Assembly: GCA_963706385.1 (NCBI GenBank)
Contig: OY970153.1
Span: 2,170,001 to 2,234,000, forward strand
Length of the DNA stretch: 64,000 nucleotides
Source of the DNA: Poindextera sp963706385
GTDB taxonomy: Bacteria; Pseudomonadota; Alphaproteobacteria; Caulobacterales; Caulobacteraceae
Direction of reading: 5' to 3'
The translations under genes were made by a program, and so were the position numbers. The notes below the pieces were generated by a model. It saw only the letters and a program-made list of their open reading frames with translations. It made no database searches and was not told where the DNA came from. This document shows positions 27,628-36,155 of this stretch, one piece after another (position 1 is the stretch's first letter; each line of letters starts with the position of its first letter).

Positions 27628-28842
27628 TCAGTCGTCGTAACGGCTCATCACCAGACAGCCGTTGGTGCCGCCGAAACCGAAGCTGTTCGACATCACCGTG
27701 TCGAGCCGCATGTCCTTGCGCTGGCGCAGAATCGGCAGGTCGGCGAAGGCCGGGTCCAGCGTCTCGATGTTGGCGCTTTCGCAGACGAAGCCGTGCCGCA
27801 TCATCAACAGGCAGTAGATCGCCTCCTGGGCCCCGGCCGCGCCGAGGCTGTGGCCGGTCAGGGACTTGGTCGAGGAGATCAGCGGCGGGGAATCGCCGAA
27901 CACCGCGCGCACCGCCTCCATCTCCTTGACGTCGCCGATCGGGGTCGAGGTGCCGTGCGGGTTCAGATAGTCGATCGGCCGGTCGACCCCCTCCAGCGCC
28001 ATGCGCATGCACCTTGCCGCGCCCTCGCCCGAGGGGGCGACCATGTCGTAGCCATCGGAGTTGGCGCCATAGCCGATCACCTCGGCGTAGATGGTGGCGC
28101 CACGCGCCTTGGCCCGCTCCAGCTCCTCCAACACCACCACCCCCGCGCCGCCGGCGATGACGAAACCGTCGCGGTCCTTGTCGTAGGCGCGCGAGGCGGC
28201 TGTCGGGCGGTTGTTGAAGCCGGAGGACATCGCCCCCATGGCGTCGAACAGCACCGAGAGGGTCCAATCCAGCTCCTCGCAGCCGCCGGCGAAGATCACG
28301 TCCTGCTTGCCCATCTGGATCTGTTCGACCCCGGCGCCGATGCAGTGGGTCGAGGTGGCGCAGGCCGAGGAGATCGAATAGTTGAGCCCGCGGATCTTGA
28401 ACCAGGTCGACAAAACCGCCGAGGGACCCGAGCTCATCGCCTTGGGCACGGCGAACGGCCCGACGCGCTTGGGGCCCTTCTCGCGCGCGACGTCGGCGGC
28501 CTGGACGATCGACCGGGTCGAGGGCCCGCCCGATCCGACGATCAGGCCGGTGCGCTCATGGGAGACCTCGGCCTCTTCCAGGCCGCAATCGGCGATCGCC
28601 TGCTCCATGGCGATGTGGGCGTAGCCCGTGCCCGCCGCCAGAAAGCGCGCCGCGCGGCGGTCGACCTGGGCTTCCCAGTCGATCTTGGACGGCGCGTGCA
28701 CCTGGCAGCGAAAGCCCAATTCGGCGTACTCGGGCGCGGCGACGACGCCGGAGCGCGCCTCGCGCAACGAAGCGATGACCTCGTCGGCGCCGATGCCGAT
28801 CGAGGAGACGATGCCGATCCCTGTGACCGCGACGCGGCGCAT
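27628..28842 (-). CDS. fabB: Beta-ketoacyl-ACP synthase I
   Basis: Condensing enzyme of unsaturated fatty acid synthesis. The 404-residue thiolase-fold protein has nucleophile Cys161 in ISSACATSTHCIGAG and catalytic histidines in NPHGTSTPIGD and KSLTGHSLGAAG. Assignment to FabB rather than FabF rests on its position 25 bases after fabA and on MRRVAVTGIGIVSSIG at the start. Together with FabA it allows anaerobic-type unsaturated fatty acid formation. Confidence 0.95.
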   Translation of the reverse strand: MRRVAVTGIGIVSSIGIGADEVIASLREARSGVVAAPEYAELGFRCQVHAPSKIDWEAQVDRRAARFLAAGTGYAHIAMEQAIADCGLEEAEVSHERTGLIVGSGGPSTRSIVQAADVAREKGPKRVGPFAVPKAMSSGPSAVLSTWFKIRGLNYSISSACATSTHCIGAGVEQIQMGKQDVIFAGGCEELDWTLSVLFDAMGAMSSGFNNRPTAASRAYDKDRDGFVIAGGAGVVVLEELERAKARGATIYAEVIGYGANSDGYDMVAPSGEGAARCMRMALEGVDRPIDYLNPHGTSTPIGDVKEMEAVRAVFGDSPPLISSTKSLTGHSLGAAGAQEAIYCLLMMRHGFVCESANIETLDPAFADLPILRQRKDMRLDTVMSNSFGFGGTNGCLVMSRYDD

Positions 28843-28867
28843 CGGTTGCGCTCCCTACTGCCGGTTC

Positions 28868-29389
28868 TCAGACCAAATCCTTGGCGTCGAACAGGCCGAC
28901 GCGCAGATCGTGAGCCTCATAGATGGGATTGCCGTCCGCCTCCATCACCCCTTCGCCGACGCCCATCACCAGTTTGCGGATGATCACCCGCTTCAGGTCG
29001 ATCTTGTAGGTGAGCTGTTTCACCTTCGGCGTGACCTGACCGGAGAACTTGACCTCGCCGACGCTGAGCGCCCGGCCGCGGCCCGGCGCGCCGGACCAGC
29101 CGAGGAAGAAGCCCACCAGCTGCCACATCGCGTCCAGGCCCAGGCAGCCCGGCATCACCGGGTCGCCCTCGAAATGGCACTGGAAGAACCACAGGCTCGG
29201 GTCGATATCGAGTTCGGCGTGGACATAGCCCTTGCCATACGCCCCGCCGCTGGCCGCGATGTCGGTGATCCGATCCATCATCAGCATCGGCGGCAGCGGC
29301 AGCTGGGCGTTGCCGGACCCGAACATCTCCCCGCGGCCGCAGGCCAACAGGTCTTGCTTGTCGAACCGCGACTTGGTCCAGGCCGTCAT
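28868..29389 (-). CDS. fabA: 3-hydroxydecanoyl-ACP dehydratase/isomerase
   Basis: Introduces the cis double bond at the C10 stage of fatty acid synthesis. The 173-residue hotdog protein has active-site His72 and Asp86 in CHFEGDPVMPGCLGLDAMWQL. The upstream gene is an SH3-domain protein rather than irr, which precedes fabA in many alphaproteobacteria. It starts the fabA-fabB-fabI operon; 75 bases separate it from the upstream stop codon. Confidence 0.96.
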   Translation of the reverse strand: MTAWTKSRFDKQDLLACGRGEMFGSGNAQLPLPPMLMMDRITDIAASGGAYGKGYVHAELDIDPSLWFFQCHFEGDPVMPGCLGLDAMWQLVGFFLGWSGAPGRGRALSVGEVKFSGQVTPKVKQLTYKIDLKRVIIRKLVMGVGEGVMEADGNPIYEAHDLRVGLFDAKDLV

Positions 29390-29464
29390 GCCGAACTCCG
29401 GATGGGGCGGCCCGCGGGGCGCCGTCAGCTAGCTTGCTGGCGTATCACACCGGCCTTGTCGGCC

Positions 29465-29992
29465 TCAACGGCATTGAGGCGCCTCGGTCGTTCCCCATAG
29501 GGCCGAGGCGGGCGTCCAGCCGGTCACCCGGCTGACGGTGATCCTGCACCAGTCCTTGCGGCAGCGGTCGAGCGACGCCAGCGCGCGAGGCGCCAGGTAG
29601 GCCAGCGCAGCGGCCCCGGGCTTGGGCGCGGCCAGGATCGGCGCCGGGCCGGGCTGCGTTCGCATGACCATCCGGCGTCCGTCGGTGGTGCGCCGGTGGA
29701 CCCAGGAGACCTGGCCGTCCGGATCGCACACCCGCCGCCAGTCCTCGGTCTCGGCGATCACCTGCACCGGCAGGCCGCGGGCGTGGAACACCCAGAGCAG
29801 ACGGTGATCGTCGCTGGGGCCGGAGCGGGCGTTCACCGCGTCGAATTTCAGCGACACATAGCGCGGCACCGGCAGACCCGATGGGGTAGGGTGGTCCTTG
29901 TCCGGCGTGTCGGCCGCCGCCGAGGCGGCCCAGGCCGCCGCCAGCACGGCCAGCGCCATCGCCGCCCGCCCAAGCCCCGCTCCCCTCGCCAT
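29465..29992 (-). CDS. Secreted SH3-domain protein
   Basis: 175-residue exported protein with an N-terminal signal segment (GRAAMALAVLAAAWAASAAAD). A bacterial SH3-like domain follows: SLKFDAVNARSGPSDDHRLLWVFHARGLPVQVIAET and a second half, DWCRITVSRVTGWTPASALWG. Such proteins usually bind cell wall in the periplasm. ATG 29992 follows a GGGGAG site about 10 bases upstream; ATG 30001 is an alternative. It is divergent from the dehydrogenase gene at 30120. Confidence 0.8.
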   Translation of the reverse strand: MARGAGLGRAAMALAVLAAAWAASAAADTPDKDHPTPSGLPVPRYVSLKFDAVNARSGPSDDHRLLWVFHARGLPVQVIAETEDWRRVCDPDGQVSWVHRRTTDGRRMVMRTQPGPAPILAAPKPGAAALAYLAPRALASLDRCRKDWCRITVSRVTGWTPASALWGTTEAPQCR

Positions 29993-30119
29993 GCCGCCCA
30001 TGCTCCCCGCCGCCTTGGCCCCATGGCCGGCCTTTGCTACAGCTACAAGGCGCCGCCAAGGCCATGCTCGCGCCAAGGCACTCCGGCATCCTTCCGCGAA
30101 CCCCTTTTCAGACCCCCGC

Positions 30120-31106
30120 ATGGCCGTCCGCAAGCCCAAAGTCGTCGTCACGCGAAAGCTGCCCGAGCCGGTCGAGGCGCGGATGAGCGAACTGTTCGAG
30201 GCGGTGTTGAGCGCGGACGATGCGCCGATGGGACGCGAGGCCCTCGCCGCCGCCCTGGCCGGGGCCGACGTACTGGTCCCGACGATCACCGACCGGATCG
30301 ACGCGCGCGCGCTGGAAGCGGCCGGCCCGGCCTTGCGCCTGATCGCCAATTTCGGCGCCGGGGTCGACAACATCGACGTGACCGCCGCCAACGCGCGCGG
30401 GATCACGGTGACCAACACGCCGGGGGTTTTGACCGAGGACACCGCCGACATGACCATGGCCCTGATCATGGCCGTGGCCCGCCGGCTGGTGGAGGGCGCC
30501 AATGTGGTTCAGGCGGGCGGTTTCGCCGGCTGGACCCCGACCTGGATGCTCGGCCGGCGCCTGCGCGGGGCCAAGCTCGGCATCGTCGGCATGGGCCGGA
30601 TCGGCCAGGCCCTGGCCCGCCGGGCCCGCGCCTTCGGCCTGGAGGTCCACTACCACAACCGAAAGCCGGTGGGCCCGAGGATCGAGGACGAGCTGTCGGC
30701 CACCTACTGGGACTCGCTCGACCAGATGCTGGCGCGGATGGATTTCGTCTCGGTCAACTGCCCGCACACCCCGGCGACCTATCACCTGCTCTCCGCCCGC
30801 CGGCTGAAGCTGCTCCAGCGCCACGCGGTGATCGTCAACACCGCCCGCGGCGAGGTGATCGACGAGGCGGCGATGGCCAACATGCTGGCGGCGGGCGAGT
30901 TGGGCGGCGCGGGGCTGGACGTCTATGAACACGAGCCGACGATCAATCCCAAACTGCTCAAGTTGAAGACCGTGGTGCTCCTGCCGCACATGAGCTCGGC
31001 CACGGTGGAGAGCCGGATCGACATGGGCGAGAAGGTGATCATCAATATCCGGGCCTTCATCGACGGCCACAAGCCGCCGGACCGGGTGATTCCCTCGATG
31101 CTGTAG
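30120..31106 (+). CDS. D-2-hydroxyacid dehydrogenase (glyoxylate/hydroxypyruvate reductase-like)
   Basis: 328-residue NAD(P)-dependent D-2-hydroxyacid dehydrogenase. It has IANFGAGVDNID (substrate loop), the Rossmann motif LGIVGMGRIGQALARRARAF and the Arg/Glu/His catalytic set in NTARGEVIDE, DVYEHEP and LPHMSSAT. The sequence resembles the glyoxylate reductase (GyaR) branch, but the substrate cannot be fixed from sequence alone. ATG 30120 gives the normal length; longer in-frame starts overlap the divergent SH3 gene. Confidence 0.9.
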   Translation: MAVRKPKVVVTRKLPEPVEARMSELFEAVLSADDAPMGREALAAALAGADVLVPTITDRIDARALEAAGPALRLIANFGAGVDNIDVTAANARGITVTNTPGVLTEDTADMTMALIMAVARRLVEGANVVQAGGFAGWTPTWMLGRRLRGAKLGIVGMGRIGQALARRARAFGLEVHYHNRKPVGPRIEDELSATYWDSLDQMLARMDFVSVNCPHTPATYHLLSARRLKLLQRHAVIVNTARGEVIDEAAMANMLAAGELGGAGLDVYEHEPTINPKLLKLKTVVLLPHMSSATVESRIDMGEKVIINIRAFIDGHKPPDRVIPSML

Positions 31107-31122
31107 GCCGATCCGGGCCGCT

Positions 31123-32046
31123 CTACTTCGGGGCTTCGCCGGCGATCGTCGTGCGATAAAGCTCCCGCCGGAAACCATCATAGTCATTGAAGGCTTGGTG
31201 GATGCAGATGCGGTTGTCCCAGAGCGCGAAGGTCCTGGGTTCCCAGCGCAGCCGACAGGTGAACGCGGGCTGGGTGATGTGCGCCACCAGGAACTTCAAA
31301 AGCGGCTCGGCCTCCGCCGGCGTCAGCCCCTGGATGCCCGCCGAATAGGTTTCGTCGCAGTACAGGGCTTTTTCGCCGGTCACTGGATGGGTGCGCACCA
31401 AAGGATGCATGGCGCCTTGCACCTTGCGGGCGATATCCCCGGGCAATTGGCTCATGTTCCGTGTCGCGGCCACGCGCCCGATCGGGGAATCGTCCGCATC
31501 CGCATAGGCCTGCGCCGACGCGAGAACCAGCCGCATGGACATGTGCACCTTTAGGGGCGCGAACATCCGCCGCATGGTTTCGCTGAGCATCGCATGGGCG
31601 AGGGCCGAATTGGCCCAGACCGTGTCGCCCCCATAGGGCGGTATGTCGACGCCATAGAGCATGCTGATCGCCGGCGGCTCGGACAGAAACGGCGAATCGG
31701 TGTGCCAGCCGGCGCCGAAAATCATGCCGGCCTTGGCCTCGGCTTCCTTGATCAGCGGCTGGACATTGGCATGGCCGGGAACGCCCCGGGTGTAGGCGTC
31801 CTCCGCGAAGGGGCCGAAGCGCAGGCTGAACGCCTCCTGGTCGCCATGGCTGATGTCCTGGTCGCGGAAATAGATCATCTTGTGCCGGAACAAGGCGGCG
31901 CGGATTTCCGCGAATTGCGCATCGCTCAGGTCGGCGATCCGCACGCCGTGAATCTCCGCGCCCATCGCCGCCGCCAGCGGCCGCACTTCAATGTGCTTGT
32001 TGTCCTTGGCGTGATTATCGAATTTGCCCGTGGGGTGAATGATCAT
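31123..32046 (-). CDS. TauD/TfdA-family Fe(II)/2-oxoglutarate dioxygenase
   Basis: 307-residue dioxygenase of the TauD/TfdA family. The iron-binding facial triad is His115 and Asp117 in GAGWHTDSPF and His283 in RICIHQAFNDY. A later Arg (RRELYRTT) binds 2-oxoglutarate. The segment PAISMLYGVDIPPYGGDTVW is typical. The substrate is unknown; it could be a sulfonate or an aryloxy acid. No transporter or sulfonate gene is adjacent. ATG 32046 is chosen because the 52 codons upstream are Arg-rich and unrelated. Confidence 0.88.
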   Translation of the reverse strand: MIIHPTGKFDNHAKDNKHIEVRPLAAAMGAEIHGVRIADLSDAQFAEIRAALFRHKMIYFRDQDISHGDQEAFSLRFGPFAEDAYTRGVPGHANVQPLIKEAEAKAGMIFGAGWHTDSPFLSEPPAISMLYGVDIPPYGGDTVWANSALAHAMLSETMRRMFAPLKVHMSMRLVLASAQAYADADDSPIGRVAATRNMSQLPGDIARKVQGAMHPLVRTHPVTGEKALYCDETYSAGIQGLTPAEAEPLLKFLVAHITQPAFTCRLRWEPRTFALWDNRICIHQAFNDYDGFRRELYRTTIAGEAPK

Positions 32047-32165
32047 GCCTGGCCTGTCCGCTGCACGGACGCGAATGCGCCGGATTCCGCCGAAAATGAC
32101 TAGCCCACAAATGCGGGCGGGGCGAGGTTTCGGCGACAGCCCTGACTGGCGATCGCGATTCGCCC

Positions 32166-32918
32166 CTATGAATCCTTCCCCGGTCCGCCGCATGCCGGAC
32201 ACTCCGGATCGGCGCCGATCCGGAGTGTCCGGCTCTCGCCGACCAAGCCATCATAGACCAGCAGCCGCCCGGTCAGGGGTTCGCCGGCCCCGGTCAGCAG
32301 CTTGACCGCCTCCAGCGCCATCATCGCGCCGATCACCCCGGCCAGCGCTCCGATCACGCCCACCATGGCGCAGGTCTCCGCGTCGGGCGGAATCTCGGGC
32401 ACGAGGCACCGGTAGCAGGGCTTGCCGGCGAACACCGCGACCTGGCCGGTCCAGCGGCCGATGGCGCCGGAGACCAGGGTCCTGCGCTCGTCCACGCAGG
32501 CCGCGTTGACCGCGAATCGGGCGGCGAAATCGTCCGTGCCGTCCAGCACCAAGTCGTAGCCGGCGACCAGCGCCCGGGCGTTGGCCGCGTCCAGCATCAC
32601 CGGATGGGTCTCGACCACCACGTTCGGGTTCAGCGCGCTCAGCCGCTCGGCGGCGGCCTCGAGCTTGGAGCGGCCGACATCGGCCGTGGCGTAGAGCACC
32701 TGGCGCTGGAGATTGGACAGGGCGACGGTGTCGGCGTCGACCAGACCCAGGGCGCCGATCCCCGCCGCCGCCAGATAGAGCGAGGCCGGCGCGCCAAGAC
32801 CGCCGGCGCCGACGATCAGGACGCGGGCGGCCTTCAGCGCCTGCTGGCCGGGCCCGCCGACCTCGCGCAGCACCAAGTGGCGGGCGTAGCGCTCGACCTC
32901 GGCGTCGGTGAAGCTCAT
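32166..32918 (-). CDS. moeB: MoeB/ThiF-family adenylyltransferase
   Basis: E1-like enzyme that adenylates the C-terminus of MoaD or ThiS for sulfur transfer. The 250-residue protein has the nucleotide motif VGAGGLGAPASLYLAAAG, DADTVALSNLQRQ, and two zinc CxxC pairs (CYRC and CPAC). There is no fused rhodanese domain. MoeB is preferred on sequence feel, but ThiF cannot be ruled out. The codons of the C-terminal zinc knuckle form a 38-bp perfect DNA palindrome. Confidence 0.9.
   Translation of the reverse strand: MSFTDAEVERYARHLVLREVGGPGQQALKAARVLIVGAGGLGAPASLYLAAAGIGALGLVDADTVALSNLQRQVLYATADVGRSKLEAAAERLSALNPNVVVETHPVMLDAANARALVAGYDLVLDGTDDFAARFAVNAACVDERRTLVSGAIGRWTGQVAVFAGKPCYRCLVPEIPPDAETCAMVGVIGALAGVIGAMMALEAVKLLTGAGEPLTGRLLVYDGLVGESRTLRIGADPECPACGGPGKDS
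32195..32232. repeat. 38-bp perfect palindrome inside moeB
   Basis: Two 19-base arms (CCGGACACTCCGGATCGGC and its complement) meet with no spacer at 32213/32214. It lies in the last codons of moeB, encoding about RIGADPECP just before the second zinc cysteine. Such a perfect dyad in coding DNA is unlikely by chance; it may act in RNA folding or transcription ending. Confidence 0.85.
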
Positions 32919-33089
32919 CGCGCCCCGCCCGGAAGGCGACGCCCGTCACGGGCGCTGCGATCGGAACCCATCTGTCGTCTCCTAGCGGCTGGGTCGGATT
33001 TCCCGTCCGGCATGGGAGCATCATTCCGGCCGTCCGCAAAGCCGTCGTGGTGGCTTGGCGCGGCGGCCGACGCAGGCCATCCTGGCCGC

Positions 33090-33788
33090 ATGGCCGCGCC
33101 CAGCAAGTCCAAGCCGAAAGCCAAGGCCAAGCCGACCCGCCCGCGCCTTTCCCCGGCCGAGCGGGCGCGGATTGAGGCCATCTTCGAGCATTTCGCACGG
33201 CTCGCGCCGGCGCCGCACACCGAGCTCGCGTTCCATAACCCCTTCACCCTCTTGGTCGCCGTCGTTCTTTCGGCCCAGGCCACCGACAAGTCGGTCAACA
33301 AGGCCAGCGAAAAGCTGTTCGCCGCCGCCGACACGCCGGAAAAGATGCTGGCGCTGGGCGAGGCGGGTCTGGTCCCGATGATCGCCTCGATCGGTCTGTT
33401 CCGGACCAAGGCCAAAAACGTCATCGCCCTGTCGCGCATCCTGATCGAACGCCACGGCGGTCAGGTTCCGCTCGAGCGGGAGGCGCTGCAGGCCCTGCCC
33501 GGGGTCGGGCGCAAGACCGCCAGCGTGGTGCTGAACGAACTGGGCGTCGAGCCGGCTATCGCGGTGGACACCCACGTCTTCCGCGTCGCCCATCGGCTGA
33601 AGCTGTCGGCCGGCAAGACCCCCGAACAGGTCGAGCACGACCTGATGGCCATCACCCCTCAAGCCTACCTGAGCCGCGCCCACCATTGGCTGATCCTGCA
33701 CGGCCGCTATGTCTGTCTGGCGCGCAAGCCGCGGTGCGACGCGTGCGCGCTGGCCGAACTCTGCCCCTCCCGCGAGCTGTTCTTCTAG
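33090..33788 (+). CDS. nth: Endonuclease III
   Basis: DNA glycosylase/AP lyase for oxidised pyrimidines in base excision repair. The 232-residue protein has the helix-hairpin-helix LPGVGRKTA with catalytic Lys142, catalytic Asp160 in AVDTHVFRVAHRL, and the [4Fe-4S] set CLARKPRCDACALAELC (C-x6-C-x2-C-x5-C). A Lys/Pro-rich leader (residues 4-18) precedes the core. ATG 33090 is chosen; the open frame upstream runs antisense to moeB. The TAG stop is the first three bases of a palindromic element. Confidence 0.95.
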   Translation: MAAPSKSKPKAKAKPTRPRLSPAERARIEAIFEHFARLAPAPHTELAFHNPFTLLVAVVLSAQATDKSVNKASEKLFAAADTPEKMLALGEAGLVPMIASIGLFRTKAKNVIALSRILIERHGGQVPLEREALQALPGVGRKTASVVLNELGVEPAIAVDTHVFRVAHRLKLSAGKTPEQVEHDLMAITPQAYLSRAHHWLILHGRYVCLARKPRCDACALAELCPSRELFF

Positions 33789-33832
33789 ATCAATGCGGAA
33801 AACCGGTGTCCGCTTTTCCGCATCCCGCTCTA
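33786..33832. repeat. Single-hairpin palindromic element after nth
   Basis: Unit from TAGATCAATGCGG to CATCCCGCTCTA with a stem ATGCGGAAAA/TTTTCCGCAT and inner CGG/CCG around TGT. It starts on the nth stop codon and ends in the same GCTCTA as the longer repeats. It belongs to the same general class but is shorter. Confidence 0.75.
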
Positions 33833-33905
33833 ACGTCCGCCGCGTTGCCTTGGGCCGGCCGTTCCCTATACTCCGCGCGCCCTTCACTCCCGGACCTTCC
33901 CGCCC

Positions 33906-34895
33906 ATGACCACCCTTTATGACGTGGCCGCCATCGGCAACGCCATCGTCGACGTCATCGCCCCCGCCTCGGACGACTTCTTGACCGAAGAGGGCCTGGT
34001 CAAGGGATCGATGGCGCTGATCGACGGCGAGCGCGCCGCGAGCCTCTACGGGCGGATGGCGGCGGCGATCGAGGCCTCGGGCGGCTCGGCCGGCAACACC
34101 GTGGCCGGAATCGCCAGCCTCGGCGGGCGCGCCGTTCACATCGGCAAGCTCGGCCGCGACCAGCTGGGCGAGGTGTTCGCCCATGACATGGACGCCATCG
34201 GCGCCCGGTTTTCCGGCGGACGGATGGACGACGCCACCCCCACCGGCCGCTGTCTGATCAGCGTCACTCCCGATGGCCAGCGGACCATGTCCACTTGCCT
34301 GGGCGCGGCGGCCCAGCTCTCGCCCGCCGATGTCGACGCGGCGGTGATCGAGGCGGCGAAGATCGTCTATCTGGAGGGCTATCTGTTCGATCCCGAGCCG
34401 GCCAGGCGCGCCTTCGCCAAGGCCGCGGGCTTGGCCCGCGCCGCCGACCGGCTGATCGCGCTGTCCTTGTCGGACTCGTTCGTGGTCGAGCGGCACCGCG
34501 CCGCGCTGTTGGGCTTCATCGACGCCGAGGTCGACATTCTGTTCGCCAACGAAGCGGAGATCGGCGCGCTTTTTCAGACCACGGACTTCGATACGGCGAC
34601 GCGCGCGGCGCGCGGGCGCGCCAAGATCGCCGCCGTCACCCGCGGCGAGCGCGGCTCGGTGGTGGTGGCCGGCGACGCGATTCACCAAGTCCAGGCCGCG
34701 CCGGCGGAGAAAGTCGTGGACACGACGGGCGCGGGCGACCAATACGCGGCGGGATTCCTGTTCGGCCTCGCTCAGGGCCGCTCGCTGGACTATTGCGGAC
34801 GGCTTGGGTCGCTGGCGGCGGCCGAGGTGATCTCGCACTACGGGCCCAGGCCCCAGGTCTCGCTGAAGGACCTGGCGACCGCGGCCGGACTTTGA
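33906..34895 (+). CDS. PfkB-family carbohydrate/nucleoside kinase
   Basis: 329-residue ribokinase-like kinase. GNAIVDVIAPASDDFL at the N-terminus, GGSAGNTVAGIASLGG and the C-terminal anion-hole/catalytic motif DTTGAGDQYAAGFLFG (catalytic Asp in GAGD) define the family. The overall sequence looks like the adenosine-kinase-like branch common in alphaproteobacteria; the substrate is not proven. It ends 11 bases before hisB, with the hisB AAGGAG site immediately after its stop, so it is likely cotranscribed with the his genes. Confidence 0.9.
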   Translation: MTTLYDVAAIGNAIVDVIAPASDDFLTEEGLVKGSMALIDGERAASLYGRMAAAIEASGGSAGNTVAGIASLGGRAVHIGKLGRDQLGEVFAHDMDAIGARFSGGRMDDATPTGRCLISVTPDGQRTMSTCLGAAAQLSPADVDAAVIEAAKIVYLEGYLFDPEPARRAFAKAAGLARAADRLIALSLSDSFVVERHRAALLGFIDAEVDILFANEAEIGALFQTTDFDTATRAARGRAKIAAVTRGERGSVVVAGDAIHQVQAAPAEKVVDTTGAGDQYAAGFLFGLAQGRSLDYCGRLGSLAAAEVISHYGPRPQVSLKDLATAAGL

Positions 34896-34906
34896 AGGAG
34901 CGCGGC

Positions 34907-35503
34907 ATGGCCGCCCATCGCACCGCCGAGGTGGTTCGCGAAACCAAGGAGACCCGGATCCGCGTCAGCGTCGATCTGGACGGGACCGGCGCGTCTGTTA
35001 TTTCGACCGGGATCGGCTTCTTCGACCACATGCTGGAAAGCTTCGCCCGGCACGGCGGCTTCGACCTGAAGGTCGAAACCAAGGGCGACCTGCACATCGA
35101 CATGCACCACACCGTCGAGGACACCGGCATCGTGCTCGGCCAAGCCTTCGCCAAGGCGCTGGACGGATTCAAGGGCGTGCGCCGGTTTGGCCACGCCTAC
35201 ATCCCGATGGACGAGACCCTGACGCGCTGCGCACTCGACCTGTCGAACCGGCCGTTCCTGGTCTGGAAGGTGGTCTTTTCCCGGCCCAAGGTGGGCGAGA
35301 TGGACACCGAGCTGTTCAAGGAGTTCCACCACGCCTTCGCGATGAACGGCGGGGCCTGCGTGCATCTGGAGACGCTCTACGGCGACAACAGCCATCACAT
35401 CGCCGAAAGCGGGTTCAAGGCCCTGGCGCGGGCGCTGCGGGCGGCGATCGAGCCGGACCCGAAGACCGGCGGCCACGCCCCCTCCACCAAGGGCGTGCTC
35501 TGA
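34907..35503 (+). CDS. hisB: Imidazoleglycerol-phosphate dehydratase
   Basis: Histidine biosynthesis, step 6. The 198-residue monofunctional HisB has the two manganese-binding repeats HIDMHHTVEDTGI and YGDNSHHIAESGFKA, and FFDHMLESFARHGGFDL. ATG 34907 is preceded by AAGGAG. The phosphatase domain found in enterobacterial HisB is absent, as expected for this group. It leads the hisB-hisH-hisA-hisF-hisE series. Confidence 0.97.
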   Translation: MAAHRTAEVVRETKETRIRVSVDLDGTGASVISTGIGFFDHMLESFARHGGFDLKVETKGDLHIDMHHTVEDTGIVLGQAFAKALDGFKGVRRFGHAYIPMDETLTRCALDLSNRPFLVWKVVFSRPKVGEMDTELFKEFHHAFAMNGGACVHLETLYGDNSHHIAESGFKALARALRAAIEPDPKTGGHAPSTKGVL

Positions 35504-35510
35504 GGCTGAC

Positions 35511-36155
35511 ATGCAGAGCATAGCCCTGATCGATTATGGGTCGGGCAATCTTCGCTCGGCGGAAAAGGCGCTGCAACGCGCCAGCCATGAGCTGGGCGGA
35601 GCGCGGCGCGTGGCGACCACCGACGATCCGGAGACCATCGCGGGCGCCGATCGCATCGTGCTGCCGGGCGTCGGCGCCTTCGCCGCCTGCATGCGGGCGC
35701 TGACCGACCGGCCCGGCGTGGTCGAGGCGATCGGCCAGGCGGTGCGGGGCCGCGGCGCGCCCTTCCTCGGGGTCTGCGTCGGCATGCAGCTTCTGGCCGA
35801 CCGCGGGCTGGAGTTCGGCGAGGCGCCCGGCCTGGGCTGGATCGCCGGCGAAGTGCGGCGGCTGGAGCCCGGCGACGCGGCCTGCAAGATCCCGCACATG
35901 GGCTGGAACGCGCTTGAGGCGATGAGCGGCCATCCGCTGCTCACCGGCCTGCCGCAAGGCGCGCACATGTATTTCACCCACTCCTTCGCCCTCTATCCGG
36001 CGCGGGCGGGCGAGACGATCGCCGAGGCGGACCACGGCGGGCGCTTCTGCGCCGCGGTGGCGCGGGACAACATCGCCGGGGTGCAGTTCCACCCGGAAAA
36101 ATCGCAGGCGGCGGGATTGCGGCTGCTGGCCAACTTCCTGGAGTGGCGCCCATGA
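35511..36155 (+). CDS. hisH: Imidazole glycerol phosphate synthase, glutaminase subunit HisH
   Basis: Class I glutamine amidotransferase supplying ammonia to HisF. The 214-residue protein has nucleophile Cys89 in GVCVGMQLLADRG and the catalytic His/Glu pair in GVQFHPEKSQAAG, with IDYGSGNLRS at the start. The TGA stop overlaps the hisA ATG (ATGA), consistent with coupled translation. Length and motifs are normal. Confidence 0.97.
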   Translation: MQSIALIDYGSGNLRSAEKALQRASHELGGARRVATTDDPETIAGADRIVLPGVGAFAACMRALTDRPGVVEAIGQAVRGRGAPFLGVCVGMQLLADRGLEFGEAPGLGWIAGEVRRLEPGDAACKIPHMGWNALEAMSGHPLLTGLPQGAHMYFTHSFALYPARAGETIAEADHGGRFCAAVARDNIAGVQFHPEKSQAAGLRLLANFLEWRP

